Assembly: GCA_034437455.1 (NCBI GenBank) | Contig: DAOTUB010000076.1 | Location: 1-63,669 of the forward strand | Direction of reading: 5' to 3' | Source of the DNA: DAOTUB01 sp034437455 | GTDB lineage: Bacteria > Chloroflexota > Anaerolineae > B4-G1 | Length of the DNA stretch: 63,669 nucleotides | In this document: one piece after another, positions 41,918 through 51,500 of the stretch | Layout of the letters: every line of letters begins with the position of its first letter | Numbering within the stretch: the stretch's first letter is position 1 | Notes under the pieces: model-generated | What the model saw: only the letters and a program-made list of their open reading frames with translations | What the model was told of the DNA's origin: nothing | The model's database searches: none | Made by a program: the position numbers and the translations under genes

Positions 41918-41952
41918 CGGGCTGTGAGCTTTTTAGCTTACAGCCCGTTTTT
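41918..41952 (+). terminator. Rho-independent terminator after the ABC importer
   Basis: Stem CGGGCTGTGAGCT / AGCTTACAGCCCG (13 bp, one mismatch), loop TTTT, then five T. Confidence 0.85.
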
Positions 41953-41991
41953 CATCTGGTTCAATAGTGTCACAGCGCGGAAACAACGGGA

Positions 41992-43905
41992 CTACCAGGG
42001 TGCCTCGTATCCAAACTGGCGCATCACCTTGCTCGCTTGACGTTTCCACTCATCAATAAGCATAGCCATCAGTGATCGCAGTTCATCCGGCGAACGATCC
42101 AGCGCCAGTGAAAGCGCCCTGTAGACGCGGTGAGGAAAGTCAGTCGCCGAGGGGGGACGCCAGCCGAAGCGGCACTTGAGATCTATGGACTGGGCCCAAA
42201 AGGCCTGGCTGAACCAGTTTAGATCGTCCTGTGTGGTCTGGATCCCATAGCGGCGAAGAAGATGTACCAGCAAATGATCGTCGCTTAACCGCTCCCCCTT
42301 GCCGTCCTGGCTAAAGATGACGAAAGTAAACGCACACTGCGAGAGTGCATTGGACAACAACCAGAAAAATTCTCGCCGCAGGATCCGTTGGATGACTCGC
42401 TCGAAGCATTCTTGATGGACTTCTTGGCTGGAATCCGGTGGGGGGAGTTCTTCCTCGATCTTGTAGATCTGTCCCACATAGTGACCAAAGAAGCGTGAGA
42501 AGGGCATCAAAAAGGTCCACAGCGCATTACAATGTCCAGCGTTGGCCAACGTTCCTCTCCCGCCGGTAAATACGATGTCTTGTATCGGTGGGTATCTCTC
42601 GGCCATCGCCTGTGGCCCATCACCCACTGCGCGCAGCGCCGGATATTCGGAAGCCCGAGGAGTACGGAGCACTTCAATGGCTTGTACCGCTGCCTCAAGG
42701 TTGTTCAATCCACCTGCCTGAGCAAAGTCTGGCACATCCTCAACCGGGATGATACCCCGCTCCACACCCTCGAACAGAGCAGCCAACCCCACGCCAACGT
42801 TCATCACGTCGCAGCCCATCTGCTCGATGGGCAGGATCAATCGCCGATTCACGTCGGCCAGCAGGTCGAGCCGGGCCTGGAACGTGTCCTCTTGCGGGGT
42901 CAGCCCGAGCATGGCGAACACAGCATAGGTTGGCTCAAAGTCATCGAGGAACAGGTCACGACCGTCAGGGGCATAGTCGACCTCCTGCCAGTGATAATGG
43001 CGACAGTCCACCTGGCACCAGTGGCAACCGGTTTGCCCCTGGCGCGTGGCTTTCAACACCCGCGGACTTCCGAGGTCGGCGAGTTGGTATCCCAGACGCT
43101 GTGCGTTCCACGCGGGAAGCGTGTTCTCACTCGCCGAACCTGCGCCCGTGGTGAACAGCTTGGCGATCGTGCCTCCGGTCTGGCGAGAGAGACGGGCGCA
43201 GTGCTTGTCCAGAAGGCCCGCGATGGCGGCGTTGGGATCGCGCGCAAAGGCAGAGTTATCGCCGACAAAAAACTCGGACAGCTCCACCGGCTCGCCGCGC
43301 AGCACCAGCGCCGAGATAAAACGGGCAAACACTGCCCCGGCACCGCCCCGCCCGGCGTGGTAGATCGCCTCGACGGCCAGGTTGGCCGAGCGATAGCCCA
43401 GGCGCGCGCCCTCACCCACGGCAAAGATGCTGCCGGCGTGACGATCACCCTCCAGCTCCTGCTCTAGTAGCCAGTAGAAGGCGCTGCGCTGGCCCGCAGG
43501 CAGATCATCGGCTGATTTGAACTCGACGGTCAGATCTGGCGCGCGGCCACTGACGACCAGGTAATGGGATAAGGGCGCACGGCTAGATTCGCTTTGAAAG
43601 CAGATAGCGTCAAGCCCCAGGGCAAAAAGCTGCGCAGCAGCTCGTCCACCGACGAAACTGTAGTGAGGAACGCCGGTCAACGGAGAGACATAGCCCACGC
43701 TGGCCTTGTTGCCGGAGAGAAAGGGCATCGGTCCCCGGGTAATCACAAACGCCCTGGGGTCGCGGCGCAAGAGATATTGGCATAACGTCTCGCCGCCTAG
43801 GACAAAGTAATCCTCGCGCGGGTCCTTTTCCAACGCCTCGACCTGGAGCGTCTCTAGCCGCCAGTCTTGGGTAGCTGGGTCAATCAACAGTAGCCTTCGA
43901 TTCAT
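41992..43905 (-). CDS. Aldehyde:ferredoxin oxidoreductase-like tungstoenzyme
   Basis: 637 aa. AOR family enzymes oxidise aldehydes to acids with ferredoxin, using tungsten-bis-pterin and one [4Fe-4S] cluster. Seen: the N-terminal AFOR_N domain with VGYVSPLTGVPHYSFVGGR and HAGRGGAGAVFARF; the cluster motif C-x2-C-x3-C in GCHWCQVDCRHY and a fourth Cys late in NALSQCAFTF; IEQMGCDVMNVGVGLAALFEG between them. It is diverged from well-known AORs (for example the pterin loop), so the aldehyde is unknown. Start ATG 43905, with a strong minus-strand promoter just upstream. Divergent from the MFS/molybdo-enzyme genes. Confidence 0.86.
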   Translation of the reverse strand: MNRRLLLIDPATQDWRLETLQVEALEKDPREDYFVLGGETLCQYLLRRDPRAFVITRGPMPFLSGNKASVGYVSPLTGVPHYSFVGGRAAAQLFALGLDAICFQSESSRAPLSHYLVVSGRAPDLTVEFKSADDLPAGQRSAFYWLLEQELEGDRHAGSIFAVGEGARLGYRSANLAVEAIYHAGRGGAGAVFARFISALVLRGEPVELSEFFVGDNSAFARDPNAAIAGLLDKHCARLSRQTGGTIAKLFTTGAGSASENTLPAWNAQRLGYQLADLGSPRVLKATRQGQTGCHWCQVDCRHYHWQEVDYAPDGRDLFLDDFEPTYAVFAMLGLTPQEDTFQARLDLLADVNRRLILPIEQMGCDVMNVGVGLAALFEGVERGIIPVEDVPDFAQAGGLNNLEAAVQAIEVLRTPRASEYPALRAVGDGPQAMAERYPPIQDIVFTGGRGTLANAGHCNALWTFLMPFSRFFGHYVGQIYKIEEELPPPDSSQEVHQECFERVIQRILRREFFWLLSNALSQCAFTFVIFSQDGKGERLSDDHLLVHLLRRYGIQTTQDDLNWFSQAFWAQSIDLKCRFGWRPPSATDFPHRVYRALSLALDRSPDELRSLMAMLIDEWKRQASKVMRQFGYEAPW

Positions 43906-43931
43906 AATAACCTCACCTGATGTATGTCGTC

Positions 43932-43960
43932 AGTATATCATTGCTGCATCCACTGGTCAA
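43932..43960 (-). promoter_or_regulatory. Promoter of the AOR-like gene
   Basis: On the minus strand TTGACC (43960-43955), 17-base spacer, TATACT (43937-43932), about 27 bases upstream of the ATG at 43905. Confidence 0.75.
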
Positions 43961-44252
43961 CCAATATACTGCCTTGGGTGCATTTACGTTCATTGTGGCC
44001 TACAGAGAAGATTTTCCGTTCGTAACCGATTTCGCAGCTTTTAGTATGCAGTTTCGCATTCTTGACAACCTCAAGATAGCGTGCTATGTTATCTGGCGCG
44101 CGATGCTGTTGACTGGAACGTTGGCGGTTATGCAAGCGACTGGGGCCGATATGAATTCACAAGGCTCGACACCTGCAAAAAAGTACCCGACATTCGCGCT
44201 TTTTCCCATTCCTATGCTGTTTGCTCTAGTGTATACTGTGCTACAATGAGAC
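43961..44252. other. AT-richer intergenic stretch with a plus-strand promoter-like site
   Basis: No convincing gene. TTGACA (44062-44067), 17 bases, TATGTT (44085-44090) could serve a small transcript or the MFS gene. A run ending TACAAT (about 44240) lies just before the MITE copy. An open frame through this stretch overlaps the AOR promoter and has no ribosome site. Confidence 0.5.
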
Positions 44253-44342
44253 AGGTGTGTTTCAAATGAGTTGAGTAGTCGCGCTTTCCATAGCGCGCGG
44301 TATGGAAACCGCGACTACCTCCAACCGAAATGAAATACACCC
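44253..44342. mobile_element. Second 90-bp MITE copy, inverted
   Basis: Same length and sequence family as 13776-13865, in opposite orientation. Ends AGGTGTGTTTCA and TGAAATACACCC (slightly decayed), central hairpin around 44270-44320. Flanks CAATGAGAC (44244-44252) and TAATTAGAC (44343-44351) match at 7 of 9 positions, a weathered target duplication. Confidence 0.85.
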
Positions 44343-44363
44343 TAATTAGACTTGGATATCCTC

Positions 44364-44415
44364 GTCGTTCCGAGTAAACCACAACGCTGCGGCGTTGTGG
44401 TTTACTCGGGATGAC
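44364..44415. repeat. Long perfect hairpin upstream of the MFS gene
   Basis: CGAGTAAACCACAACGC (44371-44387) pairs perfectly with GCGTTGTGGTTTACTCG (44392-44408) around TGCG, and pairing extends outward to 44364/44415 with two mismatches. It lacks a T run, so it is more like a REP-type element than a terminator. It would lie in the leader of the MFS mRNA. Confidence 0.8.
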
Positions 44416-44436
44416 GCAAATTGCCAGGACGGCCAA

Positions 44437-45687
44437 TTGAAAAAAGATAAACAATTTTTCAAGTTCTCCCTGTACGGTTTTTTAAAGAACCTGCGGTTCT
44501 TTGACCCATTCATCATCCTGATCTTTCGAGAGGGTGGTCTCTCCTTCCTTCAGATCGGCCTGCTCTATTCGATTCGCGATCTGGCGACGAACATGCTCGA
44601 GATCCCCACCGGAGTCTATGCCGACGCTTTCGGGCGCAGAAGGTCGATGATCATGGCCTTTTTGTCGTACATTGGCTCGTTTATCATTTTCTACTTTGGC
44701 CAGAATTTCTACATATACGCGCTCGTGATGGTGCTGTTCGCCTGCGGTGAAGCGTTCCGGTCGGGGACGCACAAGGCCCTGATCCTGGAATACTTGAAAC
44801 TCAACCAGATGTCGGAGTACAAAGTAGCCTATTACGGGCGCACGCGGGCTGCTTCGCAGCTTGGCTCGGCGGTGAACTCGTTGATCGCAGCGGCATTGGT
44901 GTTCTATACCGGCAGCTACCGCTACATGTTCATCGCCTCGACGGTGCCGTATGTGTTAGACCTCTTCAACTTGATGAGCTACCCCAAAGAACTCGACGGG
45001 GAACTGGTGCAATTCCAAAAAGGTGACATTGCAGCGCAGATGAAGGCGACCCTGAAAGCGTTCTTGGCCTTATTCACCGATCGATATGCCATGCGGGCTA
45101 TTTTGAACAGCGCCAGTTTTACAGCCCTTTTCAAGGCGACCAAAGATTACCTGCAACCGATCCTCAAAGCGTTCGCCATCTCCCTCCCGATCTTGCTGGC
45201 GTTGAACGATACTCGACGCGCAGCCGTGATCGTTGGCCTCGTCTATTTCGCAACATATCTCTTGACCAGCTATACCTCGCGCAGTTCCGACCAGTTCAGC
45301 CAGCGATTCAAGCACTTGACTACCGCCGTCAATCTCACCTTTTTCATTGGTGCCGGTCTTTTGGCCATCGCTGGCCTGGCCTCCTGGTTCAACCTGGCTA
45401 TCCTGTCGATCCTCGTTTTTCTGGGGTTGTACCTGATGCACAACTTGAGAAAACCGATGAACGTGGCTTTTATCAGCGACCAGATCTCTCACCAGGTGAT
45501 GGCGTCGGGCCTCTCGGTGGAATCGCAGTTCACGACCATTCTGATGGCGGTTTTCTCGCCGATACTGGGCGGGCTGGCGGATCATTTTAGCGTGGGTACA
45601 GCCCTGGCGACTTTTGGGATAGGGACGTTGTTACTCGCGCCGTTTGTACGTGTAAAGGAGAGCAAAAATGAAACAGAAAAACCGTGA
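44437..45687 (+). CDS. MFS transporter
   Basis: About 416 aa and 10-12 membrane segments. Segments 2-3 are joined by the MFS loop GVYADAFGRRRSMIMAFLSY, and the first transmembrane pair carries FLQIGLLYSIRDLATNMLEIP. The start is not certain: no ATG occurs before the first hydrophobic segment. I chose TTG 44437 (LKKDKQFFKFSLYGFLKN) because the TTG at 44395 lies in a hairpin. Its last codons overlap the start of the molybdopterin oxidoreductase gene by 20 bases, so it probably moves a substrate or product of that enzyme. Confidence 0.85.
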   Translation: MKKDKQFFKFSLYGFLKNLRFFDPFIILIFREGGLSFLQIGLLYSIRDLATNMLEIPTGVYADAFGRRRSMIMAFLSYIGSFIIFYFGQNFYIYALVMVLFACGEAFRSGTHKALILEYLKLNQMSEYKVAYYGRTRAASQLGSAVNSLIAAALVFYTGSYRYMFIASTVPYVLDLFNLMSYPKELDGELVQFQKGDIAAQMKATLKAFLALFTDRYAMRAILNSASFTALFKATKDYLQPILKAFAISLPILLALNDTRRAAVIVGLVYFATYLLTSYTSRSSDQFSQRFKHLTTAVNLTFFIGAGLLAIAGLASWFNLAILSILVFLGLYLMHNLRKPMNVAFISDQISHQVMASGLSVESQFTTILMAVFSPILGGLADHFSVGTALATFGIGTLLLAPFVRVKESKNETEKP

Positions 45688-48115
45688 GATCGTGCGCACC
45701 ACCACCTGGTCCGCCGGGCCTGGCTGTCACGGCGGCTGTGGGGTATTGGCGCACATCGAGGATGGCAAGCTGGTCAAGATCGAAGGCGACCCGGAGCACC
45801 CGTGGAACCAGGGGCGTCTCTGCGCCCGGTGTCTGGCGATGACCCAGTACACCTATCACCCCGACCGCCTGACCAGTCCCCTCAAGCGAGTGGGAGAGCG
45901 CGGGGAGGGAAAATGGCAAGAGATCTCTTGGGACGAGGCGTTTGACCTCGTCGAGGAAAAAATGGGCAAAATTCGTGACGAGTTCGGGCCAGAGAGCGTG
46001 ATCTTTTCGATGGGCACCGGCAGGGACATCGGTCCCTGGATCTGCATGCTCGCCTACGCTTACGGCAGCCCCAACGTGATGTTCGCGCTGAGCGGGGTCG
46101 CCTGTTACAGCCCAAGAATCTCCGCCGTCGAGACTGTCCAGGGAGACTATTGCATCCTCGACGCGGCGCAGTGGTTCCCGGAGCGGTACGACGCCCCCCA
46201 GTACGAGATTCCCGAGTGCATCGTTATCTGGGGCTACAACATCCCGGCCACCTGCCCGGACAACGTCTTTGGGCACTGGATCATCGACCTGATGAAAAAG
46301 GGCACCCAGATCATCTGTATCGACCCGAGGTTGTCGTGGTTTGCCTCTCGCGCCAAGAAATGGCTCCAACTCAGGCCAGGGACGGATGGCGCGCTGGCGA
46401 TGGGTTTCCTCAACGTGATCATCAACGAAGGGTTGTACGATCAGGAGTTTGTCGAAAAGTGGACGAACGCTCCCTTCTTGATCCGGAGCGACACGGGCAA
46501 ACTGCTGCGCGCGAGCGACCTGACAGAGGCCGATTCTCCGGATCACTTTGTCGTCTGGGATGCTGATGGGAACAAGCCCGCGATCTGGGAATCCGACGAC
46601 GTGACGTACAGCGCGGCAGACGTGGAACCCGCGCTGAACGGGATGTACGAGATTACCCTTGCAGATGGAAGGACTGTTCCCTGCAAGACCGTCTGGGACG
46701 TCTTTTGCGAGCGGGTGAACGAATATCCCGTCGAACGGGTGGCAGAGATCACCTGGGTTCCAGAAGAGGAGATCGCAGAAGCGGCCCGTCTGTACGCCAA
46801 AAGCAAACCTGCGGCCATCCATTGGGGCGTGCCGATTGACATGACGCCCGCGATCACCCCTACCACCCAGGCGATCACCGCCCTGTGGTGCCTCACCGGA
46901 AACCTGGACGTGCCCGGTGGGAACGTGATCGCTCGCTACGCCTTCGACGCGGTGGCGTACGCCTTGCCGGGGGCCGAGGGAGTGATCAAGTTGGAATCTG
47001 CGGAGGCGGACAAAAAGCGGATCGGGCGCGATCGGTACGGGCCTCTCCGGCAATTCATCTGGCGCGCCCAGACGGACGTGGCGCTGGAGCAGATTTTCAC
47101 GGAGGACCCGTATCCGGTCAAGGGCATGTGGATACAGACCTGCAACCCCCTGGTCGGCATCGGGTTGGACCCGAAGCGCTGGCTCGAGGCGCTGAAAAAG
47201 CTCGACTTTGTCGCCGTGGTCGACCTGTTCATGACCCCCACCGCCCAGTTCGCCGACGTGGTGCTTCCCGCGGCCACCTTCCTGGAGAAAGAAGGCGTCA
47301 GATCGTGGTGGATCCCGCTGCAAACCATCAACAAAGCCATGTCGGTGGAGGGATGCAAGCCCGACATCGAGATCAATTTCGAACTGGCGAAAAGGTTCGA
47401 TCCGAATTTCCGCTGGGACACCATTCGCGAGCTATTCGACGAAATTCTCAAACCGTCCGGCATGACGTTTGAGCAATTGCAGGAGAAAGGATGGGCTTTC
47501 CCGCCGGAGGGCCACTCCAGCGCCCCCTATCACCGGTACGAGAAGGGATTGCTTCGCAAGGACGGGAAACCCGGCTTTCAGACAACCTCCGGGAAGATGG
47601 AGCTGTACGCCACACTCCGGGAAGATTGGGGATTGGAGCCTATCGCTCAGTACGAGGAGCCGCCCTTCACCCCCGTCAGCCAACCGGAGCTGATCAAAGA
47701 GTATCCGCTGATCTTGTCCACGGGGAGACGCTCGGCGGTCTATTTCCACGCGGAACACCGGAACATTCCGTGGCTGCGCGCGCTCGATCCCGATCCGCTG
47801 GTCGAGATTCACCCGGATACGGCGCAGGAACACGGTATCGGCGGAGGGGAATGGGTCTGGGTCGAGAACTGGCTGGGCCGGTGCAAGTTCAGGGCCAAGG
47901 TCACGCTTGAGGTTCCGCCCTGGATGGTGATGGCGACGCACGGGTGGTGGTTTCCCGAGAAACCGGGGCCTGAGCCATCCCTGTTCGGAGTGTGGAAATC
48001 GAACGTGAACCTGTTGCTTCCGATGGGCTACCAGGGCAAAGATGGCCTGGGCGCTCCCATCAAGCACATGCTGTGCAAGATCTACAAGGTCGGTGGAGGG
48101 GGTGAGGAGCAATGA
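45668..48115 (+). CDS. Molybdopterin oxidoreductase (DMSO reductase superfamily)
   Basis: 815 aa, start ATG 45668 behind AAGGAG. N-terminal cluster region WSAGPGCHGGCGVLAHIEDG ... GRLCARC: cysteines at 20, 24, 52 and 55. In the usual C-x2-C-x3-C-x27-C pattern the first position is Gly17 here. A likely metal ligand is the Cys in SGVACYSPR. Other landmarks: PECIVIWGYNIPATCP, GTQIICIDPRLSWFA, WIQTCNPLVG, FADVVLPAATFLEKEG, and the C-terminal MoCo-binding barrel (LILSTGRRSAVYFHAEHR, TAQEHGIGGGEWVWVENWLG). No Tat signal, so it acts in the cytosol. The Fe-S subunit gene overlaps its end. Substrate unknown. Confidence 0.92.
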   Translation: MKQKNREIVRTTTWSAGPGCHGGCGVLAHIEDGKLVKIEGDPEHPWNQGRLCARCLAMTQYTYHPDRLTSPLKRVGERGEGKWQEISWDEAFDLVEEKMGKIRDEFGPESVIFSMGTGRDIGPWICMLAYAYGSPNVMFALSGVACYSPRISAVETVQGDYCILDAAQWFPERYDAPQYEIPECIVIWGYNIPATCPDNVFGHWIIDLMKKGTQIICIDPRLSWFASRAKKWLQLRPGTDGALAMGFLNVIINEGLYDQEFVEKWTNAPFLIRSDTGKLLRASDLTEADSPDHFVVWDADGNKPAIWESDDVTYSAADVEPALNGMYEITLADGRTVPCKTVWDVFCERVNEYPVERVAEITWVPEEEIAEAARLYAKSKPAAIHWGVPIDMTPAITPTTQAITALWCLTGNLDVPGGNVIARYAFDAVAYALPGAEGVIKLESAEADKKRIGRDRYGPLRQFIWRAQTDVALEQIFTEDPYPVKGMWIQTCNPLVGIGLDPKRWLEALKKLDFVAVVDLFMTPTAQFADVVLPAATFLEKEGVRSWWIPLQTINKAMSVEGCKPDIEINFELAKRFDPNFRWDTIRELFDEILKPSGMTFEQLQEKGWAFPPEGHSSAPYHRYEKGLLRKDGKPGFQTTSGKMELYATLREDWGLEPIAQYEEPPFTPVSQPELIKEYPLILSTGRRSAVYFHAEHRNIPWLRALDPDPLVEIHPDTAQEHGIGGGEWVWVENWLGRCKFRAKVTLEVPPWMVMATHGWWFPEKPGPEPSLFGVWKSNVNLLLPMGYQGKDGLGAPIKHMLCKIYKVGGGGEEQ

Positions 48116-48456
48116 GTGAGCAAAAACCAAAGTACGGCCTGTTGATCGATTACGAATACTGCACCGGCTGCCACGCTTGCGAGCTGGCCTGCGCCCAGGA
48201 GTACCAGTGGCCGGCGGGGATGGCGGGGATCAAGGTGATCGAAGTGGTCGAGAAGCTTCCAAAGGGCAAGGCCTATCTCGCCTTTCTGCCGTTCCCCACC
48301 GAGCTTTGTATCCTCTGTGCGGGCCGCACCAAGAAGGGACTCGAACCGGCGTGCGTCCAGCATTGTATGGCCGCGTGCATGACGTATGGACGCATCGAGG
48401 AACTGGCGCAAAAGATGGGCGAAAAGGCGAGGATGGTGCTCTGGTCGCCGCGTTAG
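48112..48456 (+). CDS. 4Fe-4S ferredoxin-type subunit of the molybdopterin oxidoreductase
   Basis: 114 aa. First cluster motif YCTGCHACELACAQEYQWP (C-x2-C-x2-C-x3-C pattern), then further cysteines in LCILCAGRTKKGLEPACVQHC. Related to NrfC/DmsB beta subunits but much shorter, apparently with two clusters rather than four. ATGA overlap with the catalytic subunit gene gives translational coupling; the pair should pass electrons between the active site and a carrier. Confidence 0.9.
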   Translation: MSEQKPKYGLLIDYEYCTGCHACELACAQEYQWPAGMAGIKVIEVVEKLPKGKAYLAFLPFPTELCILCAGRTKKGLEPACVQHCMAACMTYGRIEELAQKMGEKARMVLWSPR

Positions 48457-48469
48457 CGGGTTCGTAGGG

Positions 48470-48507
48470 GCGACTAAAGTCGCTACTACAACTCCGATTT
48501 GGAGTTG
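48470..48507. repeat. Two small hairpins between convergent genes
   Basis: GCGACT-AA-AGTCGC (48470-48483) and CAACTCC-GATTT-GGAGTTG (48489-48507). The first, inside GTAGGGGCGACTAAAGTCGC, resembles intergenic REP-like units. No T run; termination is possible but not clear. Confidence 0.6.
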
Positions 48508-48522
48508 AGAGCGCAAGAACTT

Positions 48523-51500
48523 TTATCTGTAGCCTCGCGTCACGAGAGGTAAGTAGATATGTTCCCAGCGAGCACCAGGCGGATACACGGTTCTGGTCCG
48601 CTGTTCGTTCTGAGTATCGCTCTTCACCCTGGCGACGTTTCCACCGATGGAAGAAGCATCGCCGTTCAGCGTCACCTGGAAAGTCAGGGTGAGAACATCG
48701 CCAGGAGCAAGGCTATCGCTGGCGGCTGTGATCATACCGCCCGCGTTCGCGTCGCCGCAGTTCGCCCCTGACGAGCAAGCCACGCTGCTCGCCGCCAGTG
48801 TCGTGTTCGCCGGTACCGTGTCGCTGATGGTAACGTTGGTCTGAGCAAACGTGTCGCTTGTATTTGTGACGACAATTTGATACTCGACAGTGTCTCCTGT
48901 CTCCAACGAAGCACCGTTCACGTCCACAGCCGACTTGGCGATGACCAGGCCCGGCTCCAAGGGGCCGCCGACCGGGTCGCTCTCCAGCTCGCTCTGGATG
49001 TCGCTTTCTACCACGGCGACGTTCTCGCCGATGGAAGAAGCGCCGTTGATCACCATCGCCCGGAAGGTCAAGGTGAGGATGTCGCCGGGATCGAGCCTCT
49101 CAATACGGGCCACAGCCTTGCCGCCATCATCCGCCGGGCCAAAGCCGTCAACCCTGGCCTCATTTCTGCCAGACCTGCTTCCCCCACAGATCGCCCCCGG
49201 CGTACAGGTCATACTCCCCGCTATGAGGGCCACATTCGACGGCATAGGATCTGTGACAGTGACGCAGGTCTGGCTATGAACGCTGCCGATATTCCTTGCC
49301 ACCACTCGGTACTCGATCTCGTCGCCCGGATAGAGCGGCGCGCCGTTCAGATCCACCATCGTCTTGGTGATGGTCAGGGCCGGATTGACGAGCGTCAGTG
49401 CATCAGTGTCGTTGTTACTGAGGTTAGGGTCGGGGATGGCGCTGGTGATGATCACACGATTCGTGATGATCCCTCGGACGTCCATGCCGACCGTCGTGGT
49501 GAAAACGATGTTCCCCGACACACCCACCGCCAGCGTCGGCGTGCGCCAGACGAGCGCCTGTCCTGTCTGGATTGGGTCGCCGAGCGTGGCGCTGCGCGTG
49601 ACCACTCCGCCGTAGGCAACATGTACCGGCAGCGTATCGGTGATGATGATCCCCTGTGCATCCGAAGGCCCACTGTTGGTATAGACCAGCGTGTAGGTCA
49701 ACACCTCCCCCGCTATCACCGGGTCGGGCGAGCTGGTCTTGTCAACCGCCAGATCTGCTCGCTTGATGATCGTGGTGGATTCGCTGGCGTCGTTGTTGCC
49801 AGAATGGTGATCGGGTATGTTGTTACTGACGAGGTTCGCGCTGTTGGTGATGATACCGCTGGCGCCCGGAGCCACCGTCACGGTAAAGAAGATGCTCCCT
49901 CCTGCCCCTGCCGTCAGCATCGGGATATCCCAGTCGAGTTCTGAGCCTATCTGATCGGGGTCGCCGAGCGACGCGCTCTGCGTCACCACCCCGCCGTAGA
50001 CGACGCTATCCGGCAACGTATCCACGATGGTAACGCCCGGCGCGTCCAAAGGCCCGTTGTTGGTGTAGACCAGCGTGTAGGTCAAAGTCGCGCCGGCAAT
50101 GGCGGGATCGATACAGTCACGCTTGAGGATCGCCAGATCGGTCCTGCGAATGACCCGGGTGTTTTCCGAGATACCATTGTTGCCAGGCTCCGAGTCCGTC
50201 TCGTCGCTGACCACAAAGCCCCAATTGGTCAGGATGGTACCCTCCGCCAGCGAGGAATCTGGGATCACCACGATGTTGACCGGCGTTTCGTCGTAGGCAG
50301 CCACGCTGCTTACCTTGCAAGTCACCGTGCCAGACACCAGCTCAATACAGCCCAGGCTCGAAGCCGTTGCGTCAAAGGTTACATCATCGGGCAAAACATC
50401 GGAGAGCCGGACATTGGCGGCATCGGAGGGACCATAGTTGGCAATGTTCAAGGTATACGTCAGGGCAGTGGCAGCGATGACGGGATCGGGAAAGTCGCTC
50501 TTGGAGATCACGAGATTAACCACTCGCCCGATCATAGTGTCTATCGTGACGCCATCGTTCTTGCTGTTCGGATCCGTCTCGCTGCCGATGACCATCGCCC
50601 AGTTGGTCAGGTTCGCACCTTCCGCCAGAGAAGAGGCTGTGTCGACCACGATCCGAAGCGTCGTGCTGTCTCCCACGGCCACGCCGTCCACGTCGCAGGT
50701 GATGGTATCCGGCGCCAGCTCGGCGCAGTCCGTGCTCGATGCTGCCGAGTTGAAGGAGACGTCGCCGGGCAGAATGTCAAAGAGCCGGGCGCCGGTCGAA
50801 TCGGAGGGGCCGTAGTTGGTGATGACCAGTGTATAGGTCAGGGCAGTACCGGCGACGACGGGGTCAGGCTGACCGATCTTGGCGATCCCCAAATCGGTCT
50901 CTCGGATGACCGTTGTATACGCGGCGACGATGTTGTTCGAGGCATCGAGCTCGGGCGTGCTGCTGGCAATGATCGCGTCGTTGGTCAGGGAGCTGCCAGC
51001 GCCAGGGTCCACCGTCACGGTAAAGACGATGGCTCCCCCCATCCCAGCCGCCAGCGTGGGCGTGTACCAGGTGAGGCGCCCGTTGGGCGGTGTTGTCTGT
51101 GTCGGGCCAAAGAGCGAGGGTGTCACGCTCACCTCTCCCCCATAAACGACGTCGAGCGGCAGTGTGTCGGTGATGAAAACGCCCTGTGCGTCCGAGGGCC
51201 CGTCGTTGACATAGTTCAGCGTGTAGGTCAGGATCGTGCCGGCTACCACGGGATCGGGCCAGTCTGACTTGGCAATCGTCAGGTCGGCAGCGGTGGCGAC
51301 AGTCACCGTCGCTGGATCGCTCGTCTGCACCCCGTAGGCGCTGCTGATGGAAGCAGTGTTGGCGATGACGGTGCCGGACACGATGTCGCTATTCAACACA
51401 ACCGCGTAGCCGACCTGCTGCACGCCGCTATCGGCGGTCACTGTCATCACGTCCCAGACCAACGTTGGCTCCCCGCTGTCGTCCGCTCCAGGCCCCCAGA

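Noticed and set aside
43920..44249. 109-aa open frame between AOR and MFS genes
   Set aside because: Overlaps the AOR promoter, has no ribosome site and shows no protein-like pattern.
45587..47323. 578-aa open frame on the minus strand
   Set aside because: Antisense to the molybdopterin oxidoreductase; its translation shows no recognisable domain.
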